From NCBI GenBank assembly GCA_963736285.1, contig CAVTOA010000003.1, forward strand, positions 124,001 through 188,000: a stretch of 64,000 bases of DNA, read 5' to 3'. Origin of the DNA: CAVTOA01 sp963736285. GTDB taxonomy: Bacteria > Actinomycetota > Actinomycetes > Mycobacteriales > QHCE01. A program made the position numbers and the translations under genes. This document shows, piece after piece, positions 29,785 to 38,131 of this stretch (position 1 is its first letter; each line of letters starts with the position of its first letter). The notes below the pieces were generated by a model. It had not been told where the DNA came from. It saw only the letters and a list, made by a program, of their open reading frames with translations, and ran no database searches.

Positions 29785-30737
29785 GTGATTCCCAGCACCT
29801 ACGACACATCAGGCCCGCATGATCGCGCAAAGCCCGGCACACTAGAAACCATGATCAGTCCAGCTCTGCGCCTACTCGGTGACAGTTGGACCCTGCTCAT
29901 TCTGGACGAGGCGATGCGTGGAGCGCATCGGTTCTCGGACTGGCGAGACCGTTTGGCCATTCCCAACAGTGTGCTCAGCCATCGACTTACCATGCTGGTG
30001 GATCACGCGATCTTCGCGCACCCACAGAATGCTAACTATCCGGGCTACACCCTCACCAGACGAGGCGAAGCGCTCTGGATGTTTATCGCCAGCCTGCACT
30101 TGTGGCAAGAACGCTGGGAATCCTCCGCGCCGCCGACTCCCCCCATGATCCATTCGCGCTGCGGCCGGCACTGCACGCCGAAGTTCAGTTGCACCTGCGC
30201 ACCGTTGCCGGTCTTTCGCAAAGACTTGAGCATCGTGAAGCTGCCCGAGTCACGCCTGGCACACGATGTCCACAGTGGCCTTTCGGGCCGTCACCGCAAT
30301 GCTGGTGGCCACACCTCTGCTCGCGCTGGCCGGGGACATTTGCACAGGACAACGTTGCGCGCGTTGGGCAGCCGCTGGAGTGTCGAAATTCTGGTGGCGG
30401 CACTGTGGGGGGCGCGGCGGTTCAAAGATTTCACGACCCGACTGGCCATTCCTTCCGCGGTCCTAAGCGGACGGCTGCGCGGCTTCGTCGAACTTGGTTT
30501 GATGCGCGTAGTGACCAAGGAACGCCCCGACCGCTCCTACTACGAACTCACCGACAAAGGAACAGCCTTTTCTGACTCGCTGATCTTCGCGAATACCTGG
30601 GGTCGAGTGTGGATGCCTGACATGGGCGATCCGCAGTGGTGCTGCGCCATAATCGCTGCGGAAGAATCATCGACCCGGTACTGCGTTGCAGCAGCTGCCA
30701 CGCCATCCTCAACCGCCGCGAAATGCCCTGGAGATAG
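29785..30737 (+). CDS. Tandem HxlR-type transcriptional regulator (frameshift near the 3' end)
   Basis: Two HxlR winged-helix units are fused: LLGDSWTLLILDEAMRGAHRFSDW with NSVLSHRLTMLVDHAIF, and LGSRWSVEILVAALWGARRFKDF with SAVLSGRLRGFVELGLMRVV. After PDMGDP (about 30630) the match moves to another frame, giving VVLRHNRCGRIIDPVLRCSSC and a stop at 30737; the original frame runs on to 30804 with no homology. One missing base explains this. The start could be GTG 29785 or ATG 29851. The cysteine pairs after each unit may bind metal. Ligand and targets are unknown. Confidence 0.8.
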
Positions 30738-30782
30738 GGGGCTTGTGGCGGATACCCTGAGCTTGCGCTTAATAGAAATAGT

Positions 30783-30819
30783 TGTGGGGTGTGTAGAAAT
30801 GTGATCTACACACCCCACA
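30783..30819. terminator. Bidirectional terminator-like hairpin
   Basis: Perfect 15-base-pair stem (arms 30783-30797 and 30805-30819) with a 7-base loop lies between the plus-strand HxlR gene and the minus-strand small-gene cassette. It can end transcripts from either side, although no long T run follows. Confidence 0.65.
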
Positions 30820-30996
30820 GATTCGCGCCGACTACCTCGAACGTGTCGCCGTGGGCAAGGCTAACCAGGACTTGACTGACCAATGTGCCGTTTGCTGCAC
30901 GTTGGGGACCAGTCGGTGATTGGGCTCTTTGAAAGAAAACCCTCCGCCAATATTTCGTGCTGGGATCGGATTGTGCGGCACGTGTATTTGCGGCAT
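30806..30996 (-). CDS. Possible small protein at the end of the duplicated cassette (frame uncertain)
   Basis: From ATG 30996 one frame reads MPQIHVPHNPIPARNIGGGF and on to QQT. The plausible remainder (NGTLVSQVLVSLAHGDTF) is in the next frame, ending at 30806 inside the terminator hairpin. A one-base deletion would unite them into a protein of about 63 aa. I recognise no family. It may be a shortened counterpart of the gene at 31573-32193, but the similarity is too weak to state. Confidence 0.25.
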
Positions 30997-31052
30997 GTCG
31001 TTCGACCTGCTGGCGAACACGCCCGTACCGAGGACTAGCTGGTGGTTTAGAA

Positions 31053-31520
31053 TTACTCTTCGGGCCAATAACACGCTGCACCAAACCTGGTGACCCGAAC
31101 TTGCTCGGGCATGCCCATGGTGAATGCCTCCGGCTGTTCTTGGCTGTTTCCCAACCCGAGGCTCAGCGGGCAAAAGGCGGTAAATGACCGGCAAACTGCC
31201 GCAACTGCTCCCCCACTGAACGACTTGGCAACCAGGCCGCCATCCACTAAGGCGTTGAAACCAACATCTGGATTTTCAATGCCGGCCCGCAGTGCTTGGT
31301 TCTTGGATCTGTGGGCGCGACGGGGTCTGCGTTGGACGAGCTCGGGCAGCCCGTGCGCTAAAGACCAGATGGCGTATTGGGCATAGTCCAAATGGAAAAA
31401 ATCTTGCCCAATACGCACATCTAATGATTCGGGTTCTTCAGACTGCTGGTCTGCGAAACGTGGCCCCAGCGCGAGCCCAATCGGCACCCAGACGCAACCA
31501 TTGAAAACTGCCCCTCTCAT
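31053..31520 (-). CDS. Uncharacterised protein, paralogue of 32193-32633
   Basis: 155 aa, no membrane segment. It aligns over its full length with the protein at 32193-32633: VPIGLALGPRFAD/VPIGQALGPWYSG, VRIGQDFFHLDYAQYAIWSLAHGLPELV/IRAGDHFFRLNEAGFRVWTLAHGSPELI, and LSLGLGNSQEQPEAFTMGMP/LALGLGNTAEDPDYYSIGAP. The hydrophobic pattern around FFHLDYAQYAIW loosely resembles small PqqD-like winged helices; this is inference only. No assigned function. Confidence 0.6.
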   Translation of the reverse strand: MRGAVFNGCVWVPIGLALGPRFADQQSEEPESLDVRIGQDFFHLDYAQYAIWSLAHGLPELVQRRPRRAHRSKNQALRAGIENPDVGFNALVDGGLVAKSFSGGAVAAVCRSFTAFCPLSLGLGNSQEQPEAFTMGMPEQVRVTRFGAACYWPEE

Positions 31521-31572
31521 CCAAAGAGGACCAAGGGGTTGTAGTCAGGCCACTCGCCGCGACTACCTATAT

Positions 31573-32193
31573 TTAGCGACCAGTGCGAGCAGCAACGGGG
31601 GGGATTACCATTGCGGGCGCGCGGGGCGGGGGAGCACCGGGAATTGTCCCATCGCTCCATGACCTATCAAGGCCACGCTTACCTCCATGAGCTCCTGCTG
31701 CCGGCGCGGTAGGCGTTACTCGCTGTTGAGCAGCACGAGGCTCTTCTCTTTCCCTCCGCCGAGCACCCCGTTCCCCGCCGAGCACGTCCTGCATCCTCTG
31801 GCTTGTGCCTCCCTTACCATTTACAACTGATGCGACGAGCCTAGACAACTTGGCTTGACTGCCCATCGTCCTCCCAAACGCCTCGAACAGGTATGCAGGT
31901 GGCCATAGTACTCTCCAAGGTTTCCTCCAGCTCAAGCCTTTGCCCCGTGCATATCCAGCGAGGCCTTCTTCCGCTCCGGCAATCGGATCCGCGACTCTTC
32001 CGAGAACTTCTACAGTCATCATGTTCTCCAATCGAAGTACAAGCAATTCGTTGCCATCAGCATGGGCGACTGTGTCATAAACACGTTCACGAGCCCAGTT
32101 GGGGTTAACGGTACCCCGTCCTCGCCAACGAGCTGTTCCAGCGACGCGATTTTTACCGCCGCATCCCACAAGGAGGGAAAATTGGATAGGCAC
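31573..32193 (-). CDS. Uncharacterised basic protein coupled to its upstream neighbour
   Basis: 206 aa from GTG 32193, whose first base is the last base of the stop codon of 32193-32633 (TAGTG), implying translational coupling. The middle (about 30-120) looks globular: VYDTVAHADGNELLVLRLEN and PWRVLWPPAYLFEAFGRTMG. The last ~80 residues are Arg/Pro/Ala-rich and probably disordered. I do not recognise the family. The gene pair recurs in partial form at 30806-31520. Confidence 0.5.
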   Translation of the reverse strand: MPIQFSLLVGCGGKNRVAGTARWRGRGTVNPNWARERVYDTVAHADGNELLVLRLENMMTVEVLGRVADPIAGAEEGLAGYARGKGLSWRKPWRVLWPPAYLFEAFGRTMGSQAKLSRLVASVVNGKGGTSQRMQDVLGGERGARRREREEPRAAQQRVTPTAPAAGAHGGKRGLDRSWSDGTIPGAPPPRAPAMVIPPVAARTGR

Positions 32194-32633
32194 TACCAGA
32201 CAAAATAGACACGCTCATCAACAATTGCCCATGGATCGCCCGGAGCCCCTATGGAGTAGTAATCAGGGTCTTCGGCAGTGTTACCTAGGCCTAATGCCAG
32301 CGCGCAAGCTCGGTAACTCCTTGCAAAACGCTGAAGTTGAGACTCTACCGGCATAACCTGTTCAAGCAGGCGCTTTTGCTTGAGATCCTTAAAAAGAGAT
32401 TCAGCCTCGAACACCCCTGCTTGACGAGCTTGATCCTGGATTTGCGCACGCGTCGGCGCACGATGTTCGATCAGTTCCGGCGAACCGTGCGCAAGTGTCC
32501 ATACCCGAAAACCAGCCTCATTGAGGCGAAAAAAATGATCGCCCGCGCGAATATCATACGAGTCAGGGACATCCTCGTCACCGGAATACCACGGGCCGAG
32601 GGCTTGGCCGATGGGTACTACGAAGGCCACCAT
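32193..32633 (-). CDS. Uncharacterised protein, paralogue of 31053-31520
   Basis: 146 aa from ATG 32633. It shares the three conserved blocks described for its paralogue. A conserved VWTLAHG/IWSLAHG core sits near residue 45, and the C-terminus ends VYFVW. It is the first gene of a two-gene unit with 31573-32193. No signal peptide or membrane helix. Function unknown. Confidence 0.6.
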   Translation of the reverse strand: MVAFVVPIGQALGPWYSGDEDVPDSYDIRAGDHFFRLNEAGFRVWTLAHGSPELIEHRAPTRAQIQDQARQAGVFEAESLFKDLKQKRLLEQVMPVESQLQRFARSYRACALALGLGNTAEDPDYYSIGAPGDPWAIVDERVYFVW

Positions 32634-32680
32634 GCGACTGCCACCCCCTTATGCGGCGCCAGCGCGAGGCTGGCCCGCCT

Positions 32681-35051
32681 CTAGTCTTCCTGCCGGTCCA
32701 CTGCGGACGTAGGTTCCGATGTCGTGTCCGATTGTGGCATGTCGTTGCTGCCAACTGGGCCGCTGTTCGGCGAGGAGTCGCTCGCGTCGTCCCCGGGCTT
32801 GGGTTCATAGACCGCAACGTCGCTTTGCTCCACAGTGGACTCTTCAGACTGCTGACTGGCTACTGCCACAGATTCTGCGGATGCCGCTACCGACTCTGCC
32901 GCCGGCTCCGTCGATTTCTGCTGCTCAGCGATCTGCGCTGGACCCTGCCGGCGCTCGGCCCGAGAGCGCCGCTTGCCGCTCTTGGCGGCAACCTCCGACG
33001 GTCCACCGCTGCTGAGGCGTGTGGTGATGTTGCCGCGCGTGCTCCACCAACGGTTCGCTGTGCACCACCACACCACGCCCGCGGCAGTGGTCACACGGCT
33101 CGCTGAACACCTCGAGCAGACCTTGTCCCACTCGCTTACGCGTCATCTGTACCAAGCCCAGCGAGGTGACCTCGGCGACTTGGTGCCGGGTGCGGTCGCG
33201 CCCCAAGCATTCGGTGAGGCGGCGCAGCACCAAGTCTCGATTGGACTCCAGCACCATGTCGATGAAGTCGATGACGATGATGCCGCCGATGTCGCGCAGC
33301 CGCAGCTGCCGGACGATTTCTTCAGCAGCCTCGAGGTTGTTGCGGGTCACGGTCTCTTCTAGCGAACCACCCTGCCCGGTGAACCGCCCAGTGTTGACGT
33401 CGATGACGGTCATGGCCTCAGTGCGGTCGATGACCAGCGAACCACCGGACGGCAGCCACACCTTGCGGTCGAGCGCCTTGGTCAGCTGCTCGTCTACCCG
33501 TAGATCGGCGAAGAGGTCTGTTTGCGCGGTGTGGTGCGACAACCGCTCCACCAGCTCTGGGGAAACGTGGCCCACGTACTGCTCCACCAGCTCCCATGCG
33601 TCGTGTTCGGACGCATCGCCGTGCACGATGAGTTTGGTGAAGTCTTCGTTGAAAATGTCGCGGATGACCCGAATGATGAGATCCGGCTCGGAATAGAGCT
33701 GGGTAGGCGCCGAACTCTTAACAGAATTCTGACCGGCGCGATTCTGAATCGTCTCCCACTGCGCGGCCAATCGCGCCACGTCCCGAGACAGCTCTTCTTC
33801 GCTCACGCCCTCAGCAGCAGTACGAACAATGACACCAGCGTCTGGCGGCACTACTGCCTTCAAAATTTCTTTGAGCCGCTTGCGCTCAGTGTCGGGCAGT
33901 TTCCGGGAAATGCCAGTCATTTCATTGCCAGGCACATAAACCAAGAAACGCCCCGGCAGGCTGATCTGGCTGGTCAAGCGAGCACCCTTGTGGCCGATCG
34001 GGTCTTTAGTGACCTGGACCATGACGGTGTCGCCAGACTTAAGCGCCTGCTCGATCTTGCGCGGCTTGCCTTCCATGCCAGCAATGTCCCAATTGACCTC
34101 GCCGGCGTAGAGCACCGCGTTGCGACCCTTGCCGATATCGACGAAGGCAGCCTCCATGCTGGGCAACACGTTTTGCACCCGGCCGAGGTACACCCCGCCC
34201 ACCAGCGAACTCGACACAGCCCGCGTCGCGTAATGCTCGACCAGAATGTCGTCCTCAAGCACCGCGATCTGGGTGAGCTCCCCACGCTGACGCACCGCCA
34301 TAACCCGCTCTACCGACTCGCGGCGCGCCAGAAACTCGGCTTCCGTGAGCACCGTGGAGCGACGACGATGTTCGCGTCCATCCCGACGACGCTGACGCTT
34401 AGCCTCAAGCCGCGCCGAGCCTTTGGTGCCCTGAACCTCGTCGTTACTGCTGGGGGTGTCGTGGTCGCTAGATGAGGTTGCGTTGTCTGAGCCAACCTGC
34501 GGATCGGTACCCCGACGACGCCTGCGACGCCGACGGCTCGTACTCGTGACCTCTTCTGCGGCGTCGGAGCCTTTGGGCTGCTCGGCGTTTTTGGACTCGT
34601 CGGCTTGCTCGTCCGTTTGCGGCTCTGCGCTGCCCGACGCCTTTTTCGACGCGTGGCTTTTGTCGTTCTCCGACTTAGTGGTCTCCGCATCGGCGCTGCG
34701 TTGATTCTCTGCAGACGAGTTTTCTGCCTGCTCAGGCTCGTCGCTGCCACGACCGCGCCCCCGACCACGACGGCCACGCCGACGGCGATTGGGGTTGTCG
34801 CCGGAGGCGGAATCGTCGCTATCTGAGGAACCACCCGAAGATGGTGAAGCGTTGTGGTCTTTGCCACCTCCGCGTGACGGTGTAGAGCTTTCGCCATTAG
34901 TGCGAGGGCGTGGAGGCGGGGCCGTGACCTCAGGCGCGACGAACATGATGGTCGTCGGCACCGCGGGTGGAGCCCCTTGTTGGCTAGCCGGAGAAGTATG
35001 CGCCGAAGCACCCTCTTGCGAGGTAGCCCCGGTCGACTCATTGTCGAGCAT
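32681..35051 (-). CDS. rne: Ribonuclease E/G (single-base frameshift before the C-terminal tail)
   Basis: Start ATG 35051 has GGGAG upstream. About 260 disordered residues (acidic stretches and GRRGRGRGRG) precede the catalytic core: S1 domain (YLGRVQNVLPSMEAAFVDIG), RNase E/G core with DVNTGRFTG, IIVIDFIDM and the zinc-link CDHCRGRG. After PLVEHA the first frame continues without homology to 32925. Dropping one base near 33036 gives GNITTRLSSGG, SGKRRSRAERR and a long acidic tail to 32681 (about 789 aa), as expected for actinobacterial RNase E. It processes rRNA and mRNA. TCCACAGTGGA occurs in the tail (32829-32839). Confidence 0.88.
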
Positions 35052-35478
35052 CCGGGTTGATCTCCCGTTCCGCTCCCGGGCGCGTGATCCGCGGCCGCTC
35101 AGGAGCGCGTTGTTATGGAATCTGTTTGCGATGCGCCGCAGGGTGTGACGCATCAAAGCTGTCAAGTCGCACTGGCGAAACAACAGGGGCCCAGTTGAAG
35201 ACCAACTTGTTGCCTCGACGGCACGCCGCCAACGCCCTCTACACGATCTGCCCGAACCGAGGAGATGGCCAAGCCTGAACGCCCAGGACACATCGTGCGG
35301 ACCGAACAGGTTTTGACCCTGACAAGATTCGAACACCGGCGAGAACATCGTCGGGTCGCACAACGGATGGTGCATGCCGCACGACACCTCGAGTATCGCA
35401 CAGACTCCGCGTCCACTCCGAGGCGACGCGCCTACGGCAAGGCCGCCGAACCCTCATCTGCCCGCCAGAACACGCCTC
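35052..35478. other. Intergenic region upstream of rne
   Basis: 427 bases with open frames that are upstream extensions of rne but carry no recognisable protein. It is expected to hold the rne promoter and a long leader; I see no convincing structure in it. Confidence 0.5.
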
Positions 35479-35841
35479 CTACCAGTCAATTGTCGGATCT
35501 TCCGGTGTCGGGGCTCGCTCGGCCCGACCATGCTCCCGAGCAAGGCGAGGGGTCTCGAGCAGCCGCTCCCGTTCGCGTTCGGCCTCACTCAGTGAGCGCG
35601 CCTGGTGTGACAGATGCGACTCACATCGACGGTGCACGACCTCTCGCATGTAACCCAAAGCGACGCCAACGCCGAACAGGAGCGCGGCCAGCACCCACAA
35701 CCCAACCACTGTGCCCATAGTGAGCCCGCCTGTGGCTACGCCAGCCATGCTGTGAATGAGCATGATCGCCACAGCAACACCCGCTGCGACCCCGGCCACC
35801 ACTTGGGCGATGCGCTGCAAGAACCGAAGAGTGAGCACCAT
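35479..35841 (-). CDS. Small two-helix membrane protein
   Basis: 120 aa from ATG 35841. Two hydrophobic segments (VVAGVAAGVAVAIMLIHSMAG and GTVVGLWVLAALLFGVGVALGY) are followed by a charged tail rich in Arg and Glu (SLSEAERERERLLETP). It has no family I recognise. It lies upstream of rne on the same strand with a 427-base gap, so it need not be in the same operon. Confidence 0.6.
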   Translation of the reverse strand: MVLTLRFLQRIAQVVAGVAAGVAVAIMLIHSMAGVATGGLTMGTVVGLWVLAALLFGVGVALGYMREVVHRRCESHLSHQARSLSEAERERERLLETPRLAREHGRAERAPTPEDPTIDW

Positions 35842-35983
35842 TGATGAGCTGCGCAAAGCAGAATCGGAAAAAGTCACCACGACCGCCGTGATTGTCTTGT
35901 GTTATATGGAAAACCAACCTGCCGCCGCAGGCATCCGACACAGTGTGGCCAGTCGCGGACTACCGGGCAAGCCCTTCTTTGAT

Positions 35984-36796
35984 TCACCGCGCCTCGCCGG
36001 GGTCGACGAGCTCCGCGCGGGCCTCGTACACGTGAAGCCGAGCAAGCGGACTTTGCCGAGTGACGGTGCCGTCTATCTGCTGGAATGGCCCGCCATTCAC
36101 CGAATACCGGCCGCTGTACGTCACCTCAACTAAAACGTGCACATCCCCCGTACTCCGGTACTTATGGGTGACTGTTTGCTCGGGATACGGTTTTCCCGGA
36201 TCGGCCGTAGAAAGTTCAGTATTGTCGCCGAATTTCCATTCGAAATGTGTCGGCGTAATTCTAAGAATTACATGATTACCGAGCAAGGTGAGTTTCGTAT
36301 ATTCACTCTTTGCATCGCTGAAAAATATTTCGTCAAAATTGACTATCGCCGAATCTGCCGGCTGCGTCTTTGGCGCTGATATATCTGGTTGAACTCTTTG
36401 GAATTCCCAAATAATCTTCTCCCTTAGTGCCTCAGTATTGTTGTCGGAATCAGTGCATTGATATGTCGTGGATGTCGGCCGCCCAACCGCGTTTGCTCCA
36501 TCCACAACGTATTCAGTTACTGAAGACCATTGCTGACCTTCATTACATGAACCCGCTCCACACGGAATGGGCTCATTTGCGTTTCCCTGTTTAGGGCACA
36601 CCGGGCTGATGGTTACAAAGGTGTGTGGATAGATCGATGGCTCGTTCTTGTTAGCAACTGAAGCGCTACTTGTTTGCTGATTTCCGATCTCAAATTGGCT
36701 GTTATTGATTTTTCCGGTGACATCATTGTCATCAGCGCGCGAACTTTGAGAAGCCACTAATAAGATGACAACAATTGAAATTAATAACCTTTTCAT
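35984..36796 (-). CDS. Secreted PKD-like domain protein
   Basis: 270 aa. A signal peptide (MKRLLISIVVILLVASQSSRA) is followed by a Ser/Asn-rich linker and four cysteines in SPVCPKQGNANEPIPCGAGSC and YQCTDS. The C-terminal PKD-like fold has THFEWKFGDNTELSTADPGK and VTHKYRSTGDVHVLVEVTYSG. It overlaps the DUF6318 gene by 4 bases. The A+T content is visibly higher than in neighbours, suggesting acquired DNA. Similar PKD/DUF6318 pairs occur in actinobacteria; the role is unknown. Confidence 0.72.
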   Translation of the reverse strand: MKRLLISIVVILLVASQSSRADDNDVTGKINNSQFEIGNQQTSSASVANKNEPSIYPHTFVTISPVCPKQGNANEPIPCGAGSCNEGQQWSSVTEYVVDGANAVGRPTSTTYQCTDSDNNTEALREKIIWEFQRVQPDISAPKTQPADSAIVNFDEIFFSDAKSEYTKLTLLGNHVILRITPTHFEWKFGDNTELSTADPGKPYPEQTVTHKYRSTGDVHVLVEVTYSGRYSVNGGPFQQIDGTVTRQSPLARLHVYEARAELVDPGEAR

Positions 36797-37440
36797 CCTT
36801 CATTCACTGGACCAATGTATTCCATACTAAATTGAGATATTGACGTCTGCCATCTCACCACCAAAGACTCTTGCTTATTCATCTCAGGGGAACTCGGCGC
36901 TCCTATCAATTTCCCATCTCTACTGGTGGCTCCAGCTTCTTCTCTGCTGTACGACAGCAGACCGACATAGTCGCCAGGAACCTGATTTGGTGCGAGCTGT
37001 ATCCAGTTGACCGCGTACTTTCCCTTATATAGATATTGGAGTTCCTTCTGGCTGTTTTTTATAGTTTGGGCAATCGCAATACAAGCCTTGCAGTCTTGCG
37101 TGTACGCCGACTGGAGAGCCGATGGATCCAAGGCCGCGTTTGCGTAGTTCAATACGTCGAAGAAGTAGTAGACGAAGGCTTTGGCCCCCGCGACGGTATT
37201 TTGCTTGGCGGCATCGGGCATTGCTGGTCGAACAAGAACCGGGCTCGACATCGGGGCGCTCTCACTTGGCGATCGGCCCACATATTGGCCACCGCGATGG
37301 TCCTCTTTAGAGGGCCACGTCCATATCAGCCCCGCGATGACCGCTGCCGCAACCAGCGCAGCGAAGATCGAGACTACAAGGCCAGACCGCTGCCGAATAC
37401 TGCTCCACAAAGCACGCACAACCAGGCAGGATAGCGGCAA
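36793..37440 (-). CDS. DUF6318-like membrane-anchored protein
   Basis: 215 aa from a TTG start; a GTG a few codons in (VRALWSSIRQ) is an alternative. One membrane anchor (SGLVVSIFAALVAAAVIAGLIW) is followed by a Ser/Pro linker and a domain with AKAFVYYFFDVLNYANAALDPSAL and the paired cysteines CKAC, the pattern of DUF6318. Its stop overlaps the PKD gene start, so the two are one operon. Function unknown. Confidence 0.7.
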   Translation of the reverse strand: MPLSCLVVRALWSSIRQRSGLVVSIFAALVAAAVIAGLIWTWPSKEDHRGGQYVGRSPSESAPMSSPVLVRPAMPDAAKQNTVAGAKAFVYYFFDVLNYANAALDPSALQSAYTQDCKACIAIAQTIKNSQKELQYLYKGKYAVNWIQLAPNQVPGDYVGLLSYSREEAGATSRDGKLIGAPSSPEMNKQESLVVRWQTSISQFSMEYIGPVNEG

Positions 37441-37518
37441 CGTTCATTCAGCGAGCGACCCAAGCAAAGACCTGTGGAAAACATAGGAATCTAACGTGCG
37501 CCTAAGCGCTTCTGTTTT

Positions 37519-37535
37519 TTGCGGATTGCCCGCAA
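37519..37535. repeat. Third copy of palindrome TTGCGG-N5-CCGCAA
   Basis: Same 17-base core as at 14653-14701, flanked by T and A runs (so it can fold as a terminator), in the gap between the unknown gene at 37584 and the DUF6318 gene. Confidence 0.65.
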
Positions 37536-37583
37536 AAAAACGCAAACACGGGAGGTTCACAAAGCATTGCGGGCATCAAACCA

Positions 37584-38096
37584 TTAGGCCGCGTGTTCCC
37601 AGCAGTAAAGCCGCGCAGGATCCGCCAGTTCACCCGCAACGCTACGCAGCTCGTCAATGATCCCTATCAGCTCGTCAACGTCACGGCCGGCCAATAGGAC
37701 TGCACTGTCCGGGTGGGACTTCCACTGCTCGGCCACGTCGTCCCACTCCATCTCCGGATCGCCATCGGCCCCCCGCAACGCCAATGCCGCGTCTGGCGTA
37801 AGCGCGAACACCTCTTGCTCGACCGACTCGCCCACCGCCACTAGCCGCCCCACCGGTCGCAGTACCAGATGAGCAGAGGCGACGGCAGGGACGCCGCCCA
37901 AGATCGCCACCAGCCGTGGCAACGCAGCGAGCGGAATGTCCACTGTGGACACATGTGGCACGTGTTCGGCGGCGGGAAGCACTCGCCACCCGTCAGCCTG
38001 TTCCGGCATGGCCACCACGAAGGTGACTGCTACGTCGCGTGAGTCCGTACTGGTCGTCGCGTTCACCCCTTCATCAAACACCACAATGCCCGCCAC
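37584..38096 (-). CDS. Uncharacterised protein downstream of ileS
   Basis: 170 aa, no signal or membrane segment. Acidic overall, with a beta-strand-like N-terminal half (VAVTFVVAMPEQADGWRV, LVLRPVGRLVAVGESV) and a helical C-terminus (RDVDELIGIIDELRSVAGELAD). I recognise no family. It follows ileS by 35 bases on the same strand and is probably in its transcript. It contains TCCACTGTGGA (37939-37949). Confidence 0.6.
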   Translation of the reverse strand: MAGIVVFDEGVNATTSTDSRDVAVTFVVAMPEQADGWRVLPAAEHVPHVSTVDIPLAALPRLVAILGGVPAVASAHLVLRPVGRLVAVGESVEQEVFALTPDAALALRGADGDPEMEWDDVAEQWKSHPDSAVLLAGRDVDELIGIIDELRSVAGELADPARLYCWEHAA

Positions 38097-38131
38097 ACCG
38101 AGGTAGGTGTTCCTCTTCCTCGAAGGACCGG

